DNA from: Mucilaginibacter pedocola
GTDB lineage: Bacteria > Bacteroidota > Bacteroidia > Sphingobacteriales > Sphingobacteriaceae
NCBI RefSeq assembly: GCF_002013915.1
Contig: NZ_MBTF01000004.1
Coordinates: forward strand, 62,001-126,000
DNA length: 64,000 nucleotides
Direction: 5' to 3'
Shown here: positions 35,474 to 44,110 of the stretch, one piece after another
How positions within the stretch are numbered: position 1 is the first letter of the stretch
How the letters are laid out: each line of letters begins with the position of its first letter
The notes under the pieces: generated by a model
What the model was told of the DNA's origin: nothing
The model's database searches: none
The model's input: the letters and a program-made list of their open reading frames with translations, nothing else
Position numbers and translations under genes: made by a program

Positions 35474-36122
35474 AGAGCAGGTTTTAGATACCATATTAGC
35501 ACAGGGCATACTGCCATTATTTTTTTATGAAGATGCGGAAGTGAGCGTAGAAATAGTGCGCACACTGTACCGCGCCGGCGTGCGGGTATTGGAGTATACC
35601 AACCGCGGCAAAGAAGCGCTGCAAAACTTCAGGCTGATAAAAAAAGCAGTGGTAGAAGAAATGCCCGGCATGTACCTGGGCATAGGTACTATAAAAACGG
35701 GCTTAGAGGCCGAAACCTTTGTAGATGCAGGTGCCGATTTTTTGGTATCGCCAATCGTAGATAGCGATGTGGCACTGGTAGCAGCAAACTACAAAATGCT
35801 ATGGGTGCCGGGTTGCATGACGCCCACCGAAATACACATTGCCCAGCAATACAAAGCATCGCTCATTAAACTATTCCCGGCTAATATTTTAGGCCCGGCC
35901 TTTATGTCGTCCATCCGCGAATTATTCCAGGGTCAATTGTTTATCCCAACAGGCGGGGTAGAGATAGAGGCCAGCAACATATCGGGCTGGTTCCGCTCGG
36001 GGGTATGCGCGGTTGGCTTGGGCAGTAAACTCATCAGCAAACAAGTGCTGGAAGAAAAGCTGTACGAGCAATTATATGCCGATACCGTTAAGGCTTTGGA
36101 ATTGGTGCAAATGAGTAAATAG
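35463..36122 (+). CDS. 2-dehydro-3-deoxyphosphogluconate aldolase
   Basis: 219 residues, class I KDPG/KHG aldolase (eda/kdgA type). TIM-barrel motifs: VLEYTNRGKEAL (catalytic Glu region), SPIVDSDVA, WVPGCMTPTEI and the Schiff-base lysine in IKLFPANILGPAF near 140. It splits KDPG into pyruvate and glyceraldehyde-3-phosphate. Final gene of the uronate operon. Confidence 0.93.
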   Translation: MANKEQVLDTILAQGILPLFFYEDAEVSVEIVRTLYRAGVRVLEYTNRGKEALQNFRLIKKAVVEEMPGMYLGIGTIKTGLEAETFVDAGADFLVSPIVDSDVALVAANYKMLWVPGCMTPTEIHIAQQYKASLIKLFPANILGPAFMSSIRELFQGQLFIPTGGVEIEASNISGWFRSGVCAVGLGSKLISKQVLEEKLYEQLYADTVKALELVQMSK

Positions 36123-36290
36123 AATAAACACGAATTCCACGAATTATATCGAATTTCACAAATCAAATTTGATAGTGATCAATTGATATTATCGGCCAAG
36201 ATTTGTGAAATTCGTTTAAATAAGAAAAATTCGTGTTAACTCAAATCTTTGCGCTCTTTGCGGAAACTTTGCGTCCTTTGCGGTAAAATA
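36123..36290. repeat. Composite repeat, second copy (CACGAATT plus CTTTGCG)
   Basis: Left arm 36123-36170 (AATAAACACGAATTCCACGA and on), right arm 36199-36239 (TTTGTGAAATTCG, then AAATTCGTGTTA), followed by a CTTTGCGCTCTTTGCGGAAA tract to 36290. Same order as at 32718-32937, and likewise directly upstream of a plus-strand start codon. Confidence 0.7.
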
Positions 36291-36301
36291 CAACCACCAA
36301 A

Positions 36302-36541
36302 ATGGATCAAAAACCAAAAGACCCACTCCACGGCAAAACATTAGAAGCTATCATTAACGCATTGGTAGCGTATTTTGGCTGGGCGGAGTTGGGTTACCGC
36401 ATCCGTATCAATTGTTTTTTAGATAACCCGAGTGTAAACTCCAGCCTCAAATTCCTGCGTAAAACACCATGGGCACGCAAAAAGGTAGAGGATTTGTATA
36501 TCCAGTATCACCAGGAAATTAATAAGAATGAGCGTCAATAG
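36302..36541 (+). CDS. VF530-family DNA-binding protein (DUF2132)
   Basis: 79 residues. Matches the compact VF530 family: [41 protein letters not shown] and [17 protein letters not shown]. Members are small helical proteins thought to bind DNA. It lies between two repeat blocks and is probably monocistronic. Confidence 0.88.
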   Translation: MDQKPKDPLHGKTLEAIINALVAYFGWAELGYRIRINCFLDNPSVNSSLKFLRKTPWARKKVEDLYIQYHQEINKNERQ

Positions 36542-36550
36542 CAGTACACG

Positions 36551-36716
36551 TTGGCAGGTGGCACCTACGGAGCCTAAAATGCGGTTTTATAGTGCTATAA
36601 ACACGGTACTCCTAACGGAGTGTTATGTTAGCGGTAAATAATACCCCAGCGGGGTAGCGTGTTTGTAGAAAATGCTCCAAAAGCAATTAGGGCTCCGTTA
36701 GGTGCCCCCTCTGGCT
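36551..36716. repeat. Inverted repeat (GGTGGCACCTACGGAGCC type)
   Basis: Left 36555-36575 (AGGTGGCACCTACGGAGCCT) pairs with right 36689-36710 (AGGGCTCCGTTAGGTGCCCC). Between them are further small palindromes: ACTCCTAACGGAGT and ACCCCAGCGGGGT. It fills the space between convergent genes. Confidence 0.7.
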
Positions 36717-36739
36717 ATAATCACGCTGAAAGAAAACCC

Positions 36740-38050
36740 TTAGTGGTTTTTCTTCTTATTCATCTTCGCTTTCTTGTTCGCGCTGAAGTTGTAGGTTTTA
36801 GCGTTTTCCGGTTTTTTCTCGTGGAAGGCTTCGCCTGGTACGTATTTGTTGGGGTCAACACGTTTGGGTTTTTCGGGTTTGTCAGCTTCCTTTTGGGCGC
36901 GTGTTTTTTCTATCACCAGGTCTTCCGGCAACTCGGCTAATTGCATTTTTTGCCCGGTTATCTGCTCAATTTTACGTACCTGGTCCAGTTCAATATCGGT
37001 AGCAAAGGTTAATGCCAATGTTTCTTCGTCTGCTACGCCACTGTCGGTAATATGGGCTATATAATCCTCTTTCTCCGCAGGAATGTCGAAATGCAGTATA
37101 AAGGGAATACCCTGCACGTTGATACCCGCTTCAATACTTTCCTGTGCTACAATCAGCACACGCAGCGCGTTGTTATTAGTAAAAGCTTCCACATCTTTCA
37201 CCTGGTTGTATTCAAAAAAGGCAGGCGCCAATAACGCTACCGACTTGCGCAGGCGGTTGGTCAGGCTTTTGTATAGCGTTTCGGCAGTCGTTTTGGTGTT
37301 AACGAATACTACGGTTTTAGTAAATACCTCGTCATCCTGCATAAACAGGCTCAGCAAGTTCAGCTTGGTGCCAAAATTGGGCACATGGTAAAGCATCTGC
37401 GGGTAGGTGGCAAGCTTTTCTTCGGGCAGGTCGTCTACCTCAATAGTGGCCGGGTTTACCATGAACGAGCCAATCATTTTCTCCAGCCTATCGTGCATCA
37501 CTTCGGTAAACACAATGTGCTGGCCTTTATCAATGCTGGTGGCCAGTTCTACCACGGGTAACTGCAAACCTTGTTTAACTATCAGGTGGGCATCGTCAAT
37601 GGCCAGGTAAGTCACCTTGTTCAGGTTCAAACCCAATTTCAGGTAAATAGCTCGGGCACGGTCGGGGGTGGCCACTACTATGTCGGCACCATCGGCCAGG
37701 TCATCCATTTGCTGGTCGATAGGGCTGCCGTTGTGCAGGCTAACAATGCGGATAGAAGTATTGCGGTTAATGCGCTCAAGCTGCGCTACAATTTCGAAAA
37801 CGCGTTCCTGGTCGGGTGCCAATACCAATGCACGGGGCACGCCATCGGCTTTGTAATTGAAACGGTTAAGTGTGCCAAGCACCAGCGTAGTGGTTTTGCC
37901 TGCACCTTCGGGGCCAATGCCAATAACATCCTGCCCGCCCGTAATGCGTGTGAGCGTTTTAAGCTGTATATCCTTCGGTGCGCCGAAACCAAGTTCGGTT
38001 ACCGTTTTTATCAGTTGCTTATTCAGCTTAAATTTTTCTGCCCACACCAT
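36740..38050 (-). CDS. Degenerate DEAD-box RNA helicase-like ATPase
   Basis: 436 residues from MVWAEKF. Two RecA-like domains and Q-motif-like start are kept, with Walker A GPEGAGKTT (46-54). Walker B is DDAH (151-154) rather than DEAD, motif III reads FTEV rather than SAT, and the motif VI region reads YIAHITDSGV with none of the HRxGRxxR arginines. A lysine-rich tail (about 385-436) ends KKAKMNKKKNH, suiting RNA or ribosome binding. Likely nucleotide-binding but with altered or lost helicase activity. The 28 extra upstream codons derive from the adjacent repeat. Confidence 0.8.
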   Translation of the reverse strand: MVWAEKFKLNKQLIKTVTELGFGAPKDIQLKTLTRITGGQDVIGIGPEGAGKTTTLVLGTLNRFNYKADGVPRALVLAPDQERVFEIVAQLERINRNTSIRIVSLHNGSPIDQQMDDLADGADIVVATPDRARAIYLKLGLNLNKVTYLAIDDAHLIVKQGLQLPVVELATSIDKGQHIVFTEVMHDRLEKMIGSFMVNPATIEVDDLPEEKLATYPQMLYHVPNFGTKLNLLSLFMQDDEVFTKTVVFVNTKTTAETLYKSLTNRLRKSVALLAPAFFEYNQVKDVEAFTNNNALRVLIVAQESIEAGINVQGIPFILHFDIPAEKEDYIAHITDSGVADEETLALTFATDIELDQVRKIEQITGQKMQLAELPEDLVIEKTRAQKEADKPEKPKRVDPNKYVPGEAFHEKKPENAKTYNFSANKKAKMNKKKNH

Positions 38051-38089
38051 TGTATCAAAACTTTGAGGGTGCAAAGATACGGTTTTTTT

Positions 38090-38248
38090 AGTTTGCAGTT
38101 GGCGGTGGGCAGTTTGCAGTTTTTTGATTTGCAAATAGTTGATGGATCAGTTTGCAGTGGGCGGTTCGAGATTTTAAATAAGAGCATAATAACTACTCAT
38201 TTAAGCAAACTGCAAACTGCCCACTGCAAACTGCGAACTGGCAACTGG
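38090..38248. repeat. Inverted repeat with arms of GTTTGCAGT tandem units
   Basis: Left arm units AGTTTGCAGTTGGCGGTGGG (38090-38126, with more at 38148-38170) oppose right-arm units GCAAACTGCAAACTGCCCAC (38204-38248), spacer about 35 bp. The right arm ends at the base before the aminotransferase stop codon. Confidence 0.75.
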
Positions 38249-39445
38249 TTAAACTCTGCCCGGATACGTCCTTAACCCTTCGGCAAGGCATTCCATAGCT
38301 TTGTTCAGGTCGTCGTTATTCAGCACATAAGCCATACGCACTTCGTTGGTGCCTGCGCCGGGGGTGCTGTAAAAGCCTGTTGCTGGTGCCATCATTACCG
38401 TTTGGTTCTCATGGCTGAAGCTTTCGAGCATCCATTGGCAAAACTTATCAGCATTATCTATCGGGAATTTTGCTACCACATAGAACGCGCCGCCCGGGTT
38501 AGGGCAGTATACGCCATCTATCTTATTCAAAGCATTTACCAGTGTATCGCGGCGTTTAGTGTATTCGGTGTTTACAGCGGTGAAGTATTCATCAGGGGTA
38601 TCAACTGCAGCTTCGCCGGCAATTTGTTCAACCATACCCGGCGATAAACGGGCCTGCGCAAATTTCAATCCCGCAGCAATAACTGCTTTGTTTTTGGTGA
38701 TAAGGCAGCCCAGGCGTGCACCGCAAGCACTGTAACGTTTGCTCACAGTGTCCATTACTATAACATTCTCGTCCAAGCCATCGAGGTGCATGGGCGAAAT
38801 AAAGGTGCGGCCATCATAGCAAAACTCACGATAGGCCTCGTCGCTAAACAGGTACAGGTCGTACTTTAAAGCTAATTCTTTCAATGCTTCCAACTCCTCG
38901 CGCGAGTACAGGTAGCCTGTAGGATTATTGGGGTTGCAAATAATAATGGCCTTGGTTTTCGGTGTTATCAGTTTCTCAAACTCGCTGATAGGGGGCAGGG
39001 CGAAGCCATTATCGATGTACGACAGTATGGGTTTTACCACTACATCCGTTTGGTTGGCAAAGCCATTATAGTTGGCGTAGAAAGGCTCGGGGATGATCAC
39101 CTCGTCGCCATCGTCGAGGCAGCTCATCATGGCAATGGTAATAGCTTCCGAGCCGCCGGTGGTTACAATGATGTTTTCGGGCGTGATGTTATAGCCCAGC
39201 TTGTTGTAATATTCGGTTAGCTTTTTACGATAGCTCAAAGTACCTTCTGATGGGGTGTAGGCCCATACTTTAAAATCGATAGTTTTAATAGCGTTCAGCA
39301 TGCCTTCCGGTGTTTCTATATCCGGTTGGCCGATGTTCAAATGGTAAACTTTCTTGCCGTCGAGCTTAGCTTTATCGGCAAAGGGGGTTAGTTTACGTAT
39401 AGGCGAGGCAGGCATGCGCTGCCCTTTTTGCGAAATTTTTGGCAT
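38249..39445 (-). CDS. PLP-dependent aminotransferase (aspartate aminotransferase type)
   Basis: 398 residues, fold-type I. VYHLNIGQPDIETP, YTPSEGTLSYRKKL, CNPNNPTGYLYS, SDEAYREFCYDG and the PLP lysine in VMDTVSKRYSACGARLGC. It moves amino groups between aspartate, aromatic or other amino acids and 2-oxoglutarate; the exact donor is not decided by sequence. A TAATTTTG box lies only 4 nt before the ATG. Confidence 0.9.
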   Translation of the reverse strand: MPKISQKGQRMPASPIRKLTPFADKAKLDGKKVYHLNIGQPDIETPEGMLNAIKTIDFKVWAYTPSEGTLSYRKKLTEYYNKLGYNITPENIIVTTGGSEAITIAMMSCLDDGDEVIIPEPFYANYNGFANQTDVVVKPILSYIDNGFALPPISEFEKLITPKTKAIIICNPNNPTGYLYSREELEALKELALKYDLYLFSDEAYREFCYDGRTFISPMHLDGLDENVIVMDTVSKRYSACGARLGCLITKNKAVIAAGLKFAQARLSPGMVEQIAGEAAVDTPDEYFTAVNTEYTKRRDTLVNALNKIDGVYCPNPGGAFYVVAKFPIDNADKFCQWMLESFSHENQTVMMAPATGFYSTPGAGTNEVRMAYVLNNDDLNKAMECLAEGLRTYPGRV

Positions 39446-39449
39446 GGGG

Positions 39450-39457
39450 CAAAATTA
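39450..39457 (-). promoter_or_regulatory. -7 promoter box of the aminotransferase gene (TAATTTTG)
   Basis: Perfect TAnnTTTG on the minus strand, 4 nt from the ATG. If functional, the mRNA would be essentially leaderless. No -33 TTG at normal spacing is seen. Confidence 0.3.
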
Positions 39458-39482
39458 GTAAAAGTTTTTTAGGTGCTTTTGT

Positions 39483-39507
39483 AGCGATGGGTTTCAAACC
39501 CATCGCT
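39483..39507. repeat. Palindrome AGCGATGGGTTT, copy 2
   Basis: Perfect 12-bp arms (AGCGATGGGTTT-c-AAACCCATCGCT). Related to the element at 27606-27638. Confidence 0.8.
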
Positions 39508-39540
39508 GTTGTTGGTGAACTCGCCGCTTGGTTATTTAAC

Positions 39541-39674
39541 TCACCCCGGGCGCGCTATCGCTGCCCGACCCTCTCTTCCTGCGGAAAAGAGGGTGAGCTC
39601 CATTTTTAAAACCCTCTTTACGAAGTAGAGAGGGTGGCCCAGTCCCGTAAACATACGGGATCAGCCGGGTGAGT
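39541..39674. repeat. Nested inverted repeats (CTCACCCCGG / CCGGGTGAG)
   Basis: Outer arms CTCACCCCGGGC and GCCGGGTGAGT, inner arms CCCTCTCTTCC and its near-inverse AGAGAGGG. The 39446-39765 gap holds this element, the preceding palindrome and a terminator, and no gene. Confidence 0.65.
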
Positions 39675-39712
39675 CAACTCGCAGGCTTTGAATTTCCAAC
39701 CATCACCTAAAC

Positions 39713-39739
39713 AAAAAAGGCACCGCTATTGCAGTGCCT
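39713..39739 (-). terminator. Terminator of the DUF1573 gene
   Basis: On the minus strand GGCACTGCAATAGCGGTGCC forms a stem with one mismatch (the loop is the central A/T-rich part), followed by TTTTTTG. About 27 bp past the stop. Confidence 0.7.
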
Positions 39740-39765
39740 CAATATCTGTGTAATGTAATTGTTAC

Positions 39766-40179
39766 TTATCTGCTGCTCGCCGTTGCTGGTTTTGCAACTA
39801 CCTCGCCCACAATATTTAAGTATTTGGTAGGTGTTTTAGCGTTTGATGTAACAACTATAGTTTTGTTAAATGCCGAAACTACAGCTGCATTGTAAGTGAT
39901 TTTGATAGTGCCCTTACCACCCTTTAACACAGGGGTTTTGGTATAATCGGCAATGGTGCAGCCACAGGTAGGGCGTACATCGCTTAATATAAGCGGCTCC
40001 TGGCCAACGTTGGTAAACTCAAAAATGGTAGTTACAGGTGTTCCCTGCGGTATTTTACCAAAATCGTGTTTCTCCTCGGTAAACTTAAATTCAGCTTTGG
40101 TATCATCCTGAGCCTTAGCTGTATTTGCAGTGAAGGCCAGGCCTAAAAACACCGCACAAATCATCATTATTTTTTTCAT
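39766..40179 (-). CDS. DUF1573 secreted protein
   Basis: 137 residues from the ATG starting the signal peptide (MKKIMMICAVFLGLAFTANT, cleavage near AKA). The mature part is one DUF1573 immunoglobulin-like domain: HDFGKIPQGTPVTTIFEFTN, then DVRPTCGCTIADYTKTPVLK. Common, mostly uncharacterised periplasmic or outer-surface proteins of Bacteroidota. A good promoter lies upstream and a terminator downstream, so monocistronic. Confidence 0.88.
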   Translation of the reverse strand: MKKIMMICAVFLGLAFTANTAKAQDDTKAEFKFTEEKHDFGKIPQGTPVTTIFEFTNVGQEPLILSDVRPTCGCTIADYTKTPVLKGGKGTIKITYNAAVVSAFNKTIVVTSNAKTPTKYLNIVGEVVAKPATASSR

Positions 40180-40199
40180 AATTACCTGTTTGATTATCA

Positions 40200-40227
40200 C
40201 AAATATAAAAGGTTTAATGTAAAACAA
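40200..40227 (-). promoter_or_regulatory. Promoter of the DUF1573 gene
   Basis: On the minus strand TTG, a 17-nt spacer, then TATATTTG: full match to the Bacteroidota TTG/TAnnTTTG pattern. The ATG follows 20 nt after the -7 box. Confidence 0.6.
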
Positions 40228-40317
40228 AAACTATTGAGTAAACTATATGTTTTGACCTTACCCATACTAAAAAACAAAATAGAATTTTATACTTTTACCG
40301 CCTTAACAGAATTTTCT

Positions 40318-42750
40318 ATGCCCGAAACCCTGATAAATACCGGCAACGAACTTACTGCCTCCGAGCTTAGTTTTGATGATTTCAAGAAGATCGTGATCAG
40401 CGATTACCGTGTGGGTTACCAAAGCCGGCAGGCCAGCCTGTTGGGCCGTAAAGAGGTACTTACCGGTAAAGCCAAGTTTGGCATTTTTGGCGATGGTAAA
40501 GAGGTGGCTCAACTGGCCATGGCCAAGGCCTTCCGTAAAGGCGACTGGCGCGCAGGCTACTACCGCGACCAAACATTTATGTTTGCCGCCGGCATGGTTA
40601 CCATGAAGGAGTTCTTCGCCCAGCTATATGCTCATCCTGATATTGAAAAGGAGCCTGCATCGGGCGGGCGCCAAATGAATTGCCACTTCGCTAACCGCTT
40701 TGTTGGCCCAGATGGCGACTTTATAGACCAAACCCAAACTAAAAATACCGGGTCCGATCTTTCAACCACCGGCGGGCACATGCCGCGTTTGTTGGGCCTG
40801 GCTTTTGCATCGAAACTATACCGCCAAAATAAAGAGCTCGATTACCTTAAAAAGTTTTCGGTTAGCGGTAACGAGGTAGCATTTGGTACTATTGGCAATG
40901 GTGCAACTTCAGAGGGGCTTTTCTTCGAGGTGTTTAATGCTGCCGGCGTAATGCAGGTGCCTATGGCCATTTCTATTTGGGATGATGCCTACGCCATATC
41001 GGTACCCGCAGCACTGCAAACCACTAAAGAGGACATATCTGAAGTGCTGAAAGGTTTTCAGCGTGATGCCAAAGGTAATGGTTTCGAGATATTTAAAGTG
41101 CGTGGGTGGGATTATGTTGCCCTTTGCGAGACTTACGAAAAAGCCATCAAAATTTGCCGCGAAGAACACGTGCCGGTAATGATACACGTAATAGAGATGA
41201 CCCAGCCACAAGGGCACTCTACCTCGGGCTCGCACGAGCGTTACAAATCAAAAGACCGCCTTACCTGGGAAGATGAGCACGATTGCCTGCTGCAAATGCG
41301 CAAATGGATGATCGAATCGGCCATTATTACCACCGAAGAAATTGATGCCCTGGAAGCGGAAGCTAAAGTGTTTGTGCGTAATGCCCAAAAAGAGGCCTGG
41401 GCCGAAATACAAAGCGAGATAAAAGCCGAGTTGAACGAGGCTATTGAACTGATAGATAACGTAGCCGAAAGCTCGCCAAAGCATAACCAGCTTTACGAGA
41501 TAACCGAGAAATTGCAAGGCACGGTGGACCCGGCCCGCCGCGATTACCTTTCGGCCATACGCAAGGCCTTACGCCTTACTCTTGGCGAAACCAGCCACGA
41601 GCGTAGCATGCTGGCCGAATACCTGAAAGAGGAGTTTGCCAAAAACCGCGAACGCTATAACTCGCGCCTGTTTAGCAATACGCCATTTTCGCCCATGAAG
41701 GTGCCGGCGGTAAAAGCCGAATATGCCGATGATGCGAAACTGATGGACGGCCGCGAAGTGCTGAACGCTTGCTTTGACGCGAACTTTGCGCGCGATAAAA
41801 GCATTGTAGCCTTTGGCGAAGATGTAGGCGCTATCGGCGATGTAAACCAGGGCTTTGCTGGCTTGCAAGCTAAATACGGCGACTTGCGCGTTACCGATAC
41901 AGGCATACGCGAATCGGCCATTATAGGGCAGGGGCTTGGGCTGGCGATGCGTGGCATGCGCCCAATTGCCGAGATACAATACATCGATTACCTGATATAC
42001 GCCCTCACCGTTTTAAGCGATGATGTGGCCAGCATGAGCTACCGCACTATGGGCGGGCAAAAAGCGCCGATAATAGTACGTTCGCGCGGGCATAGGTTAG
42101 AAGGTATATGGCACTCGGGTTCGCCTATGGGTACCATCCTTAACTCCCTGCGTGGTATGCACATTTGCGTTCCGCGCGATATGACACAGGCTGCCGGTAT
42201 GTACAATACCTTGCTGCGTGGCGATGAGCCTGCGCTGGTGGTAGAATGCCTGAACGGGTACCGCCTGAAAGAAAAAATGCCAAGCAACGTAGGCGATTTC
42301 ACGGTACCATTGGGCAAAGCTGAAATACTGCGCGAAGGGACGGACTTAACCGTAGTAAGCTACGGCTCAACCCTGCGTATTGTAATGGAAGCCGCTCCCG
42401 AATTGGAGAAACTGGGCATCCATATAGAGGTGATAGACCCGCAAACGCTTTATCCGTTCGATACCGAGAACGTTTGTGCGAACTCGTTACGCAAAACCAA
42501 TAAACTGCTGGTGGTTGATGAGGATATCCCCGGCGGTGGCGCAGCATACATCCTGCAAAAAGTGCTGGAGGCCCAGAAAGGCTACTACTCGCTTGATGCA
42601 CAGCCGCGCACCCTTACCGCTGCGGAACACCGCCCGCCATACGGCTCAGATGGCGACTACTTCAGCAAACCCTCCTTAGATGATGTGATAGAAGCCGTTT
42701 ACAACATCATGAACGAAGCAAATCCCGGCAAGTTTCCTGCGATATATTAA
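40318..42750 (+). CDS. Fused 2-oxoacid dehydrogenase E1 alpha/beta
   Basis: 810 residues from MPETLIN; the 28 in-frame codons upstream lack family similarity. Residues 1-430 are E1-alpha (GYYRDQTFMFAAGM; TPP motif GNGATSEGLFFEVFNAAGVM), residues about 474-805 E1-beta (AFGEDVGAIGDVNQGFAGL, ADIQYIDYL-like AEIQYIDYLIYALT, LLVVDEDIPGGGAA). It decarboxylates branched-chain 2-oxoacids (or pyruvate) with thiamine diphosphate and passes acyl groups to an E2 encoded elsewhere. The alpha-beta fusion is usual in Bacteroidota. Ends with a perfect terminator. Confidence 0.92.
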   Translation: MPETLINTGNELTASELSFDDFKKIVISDYRVGYQSRQASLLGRKEVLTGKAKFGIFGDGKEVAQLAMAKAFRKGDWRAGYYRDQTFMFAAGMVTMKEFFAQLYAHPDIEKEPASGGRQMNCHFANRFVGPDGDFIDQTQTKNTGSDLSTTGGHMPRLLGLAFASKLYRQNKELDYLKKFSVSGNEVAFGTIGNGATSEGLFFEVFNAAGVMQVPMAISIWDDAYAISVPAALQTTKEDISEVLKGFQRDAKGNGFEIFKVRGWDYVALCETYEKAIKICREEHVPVMIHVIEMTQPQGHSTSGSHERYKSKDRLTWEDEHDCLLQMRKWMIESAIITTEEIDALEAEAKVFVRNAQKEAWAEIQSEIKAELNEAIELIDNVAESSPKHNQLYEITEKLQGTVDPARRDYLSAIRKALRLTLGETSHERSMLAEYLKEEFAKNRERYNSRLFSNTPFSPMKVPAVKAEYADDAKLMDGREVLNACFDANFARDKSIVAFGEDVGAIGDVNQGFAGLQAKYGDLRVTDTGIRESAIIGQGLGLAMRGMRPIAEIQYIDYLIYALTVLSDDVASMSYRTMGGQKAPIIVRSRGHRLEGIWHSGSPMGTILNSLRGMHICVPRDMTQAAGMYNTLLRGDEPALVVECLNGYRLKEKMPSNVGDFTVPLGKAEILREGTDLTVVSYGSTLRIVMEAAPELEKLGIHIEVIDPQTLYPFDTENVCANSLRKTNKLLVVDEDIPGGGAAYILQKVLEAQKGYYSLDAQPRTLTAAEHRPPYGSDGDYFSKPSLDDVIEAVYNIMNEANPGKFPAIY

Positions 42751-42761
42751 ACTCCTCATAC

Positions 42762-42795
42762 ATACAGGCAACTCACCGAGTTGCCTGTATTGTTT
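42762..42795 (+). terminator. Terminator of the E1 gene
   Basis: Perfect 13-bp stem ATACAGGCAACTC/GAGTTGCCTGTAT with an ACC loop followed by TGTTT; 11 bp past the stop. Confidence 0.8.
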
Positions 42796-42837
42796 ACCGC
42801 AATTTATAGCCGTTTAGTTTTGTGATGATAAATTGTG

Positions 42838-42845
42838 TATTTTTG
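42838..42845 (+). promoter_or_regulatory. -7 promoter box TATTTTTG
   Basis: Perfect TAnnTTTG 17 nt before the DUF433 gene ATG. A TTTTG lies 15 nt upstream, slightly closer than usual. Confidence 0.45.
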
Positions 42846-42862
42846 TTTACAAAGGAATTTAA

Positions 42863-43093
42863 ATGAAGGCGTTGGACAGAATAACACTTAACCCCGGCGT
42901 GATGGGAGGGAAGCCCTGCATCAGAGGCTTACGGGTAACCGTAGGTACCATTGTTGGGCTTTTTGCTACTGGCGGTACAACCGACGAAATATTGAAAATG
43001 TACCCTTACCTTCAACAAGAAGATCTGATGCAAGCTTTGTCCTATGCTGCCTGGCGTTCAGAAGAAATTGAAGTGCCTCTAACTTCTGCATGA
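42863..43093 (+). CDS. DUF433 protein (antitoxin-like)
   Basis: 76 residues. The DUF433 pattern is clear: ITLNPGVMGGKPCIRGLRVT, IVGLFATGGTTDEILKMYPYL and DLMQALSYAAW. These VapB-like small helical DNA-binding proteins are usually paired with a DUF5615 PIN-like protein, as here with a 4-bp ATGA overlap. A toxin-antitoxin function is proposed for the pair by family and layout only. Confidence 0.9.
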   Translation: MKALDRITLNPGVMGGKPCIRGLRVTVGTIVGLFATGGTTDEILKMYPYLQQEDLMQALSYAAWRSEEIEVPLTSA

Positions 43094-43452
43094 AGATACT
43101 TATTGATATGAATTTATCTCCTGAATGGGTTCAGGAATTTAAACTTCATGGTATTGAAGCCCTGCATTGGTCAACTGTTGGGCAACATACAGCGGCTGAT
43201 AGTTTGATTATGGAATGGGCAATGGAAAATCAATATATCATTTTCACACACGATCTTGATTTTGGAACTGCGCTTGCACTCACCCATGCCGATAAACCAA
43301 GCGTTATACAGGTAAGAACTCAAAACGTAAGGGTTTCGCATTTGAGTAAACTTGTTATTCCTACACTTTTAACATACTCATCTCTACTTGATCAAGGCGC
43401 TCTGCTCACAATTGATGATGATAAAAAACGAATTAGAATACTTCCTTTGTAG
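43090..43452 (+). CDS. DUF5615 PIN-like protein (toxin-like)
   Basis: 120 residues. PIN-like fold (Mut7-C/DUF5615) with acidic residues at the usual places: KILIDMNLSPEWV (Asp), FTHDLDFGTALAL (Asp, Asp) and a C-terminal IDDDKKRIRILPL. It may be an RNase that partners the DUF433 protein, whose stop codon overlaps this start. Whether it is toxic is untested. Confidence 0.88.
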   Translation: MKILIDMNLSPEWVQEFKLHGIEALHWSTVGQHTAADSLIMEWAMENQYIIFTHDLDFGTALALTHADKPSVIQVRTQNVRVSHLSKLVIPTLLTYSSLLDQGALLTIDDDKKRIRILPL

Positions 43453-43467
43453 TATGTGTAATTTCTG

Positions 43468-44052
43468 ATGAGTCAATTCGAAAACATCTATCCATTCCTG
43501 AATTTATTTAACCTCGTTTTTATAAAAGGCTCATTTATTAGCCTTTTGCTCATTATCATCTACCGTTTAGTTTGCAAAAAGAAATTTCACGCCCAAATAC
43601 CTGTCACAATTTTTAAATGGCTGCTAATTATTAACTCATGCCTTTCTCCGGTTTTTTATATAGCTGAATTTGCGTATGCGTGGTATGGCGGAGTAGAGTA
43701 TCAGCAATACGCTTTTTCGGAGAGGATGACCGGCCCTTATGCAGGTTTTTATTGGTTTATGCTGATTGCCCATTTCTTGTTGCCATTTATACTTCTTGTG
43801 CCAAAATTAGGAGGGAATATTTATTGTGTTTTAGTAATTGCTGTATTCGTGAACACAGGATGGTTGATGGAGTCCCTTGTTATCCATACCAATATCATGT
43901 ACAGGGATGGTGTATCTTCAGGACAACCCTATTTGCCGTTTAGGAGTGAATTGTGGACTATAGGCTACGGTTTATTGTGGGGAGTAGTTTCAATTTTAAT
44001 AACGCACTATGTAAATATTCGGAGTCGAATAGCTATGTCTGCAAACAGATAA
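43468..44052 (+). CDS. Membrane protein, unknown function
   Basis: 194 residues with five predicted spans (about 12-35, 45-65, 88-110, 115-138 and 160-182). No family recognised. It follows the DUF433/PIN-like pair by 15 bp on the same strand. Base composition looks AT-richer than the housekeeping genes around the patch. Confidence 0.6.
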   Translation: MSQFENIYPFLNLFNLVFIKGSFISLLLIIIYRLVCKKKFHAQIPVTIFKWLLIINSCLSPVFYIAEFAYAWYGGVEYQQYAFSERMTGPYAGFYWFMLIAHFLLPFILLVPKLGGNIYCVLVIAVFVNTGWLMESLVIHTNIMYRDGVSSGQPYLPFRSELWTIGYGLLWGVVSILITHYVNIRSRIAMSANR

Positions 44053-44110
44053 GGGCGTTGCATTTTATTATCAATAAAACCTAAATTGCCGCATATTCAT
44101 CCCTGCTAAG

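Noticed and set aside
37571..38275. 234-codon plus-strand frame
   Set aside because: Antisense to the DEAD-box-like gene and then through a repeat; no motif.
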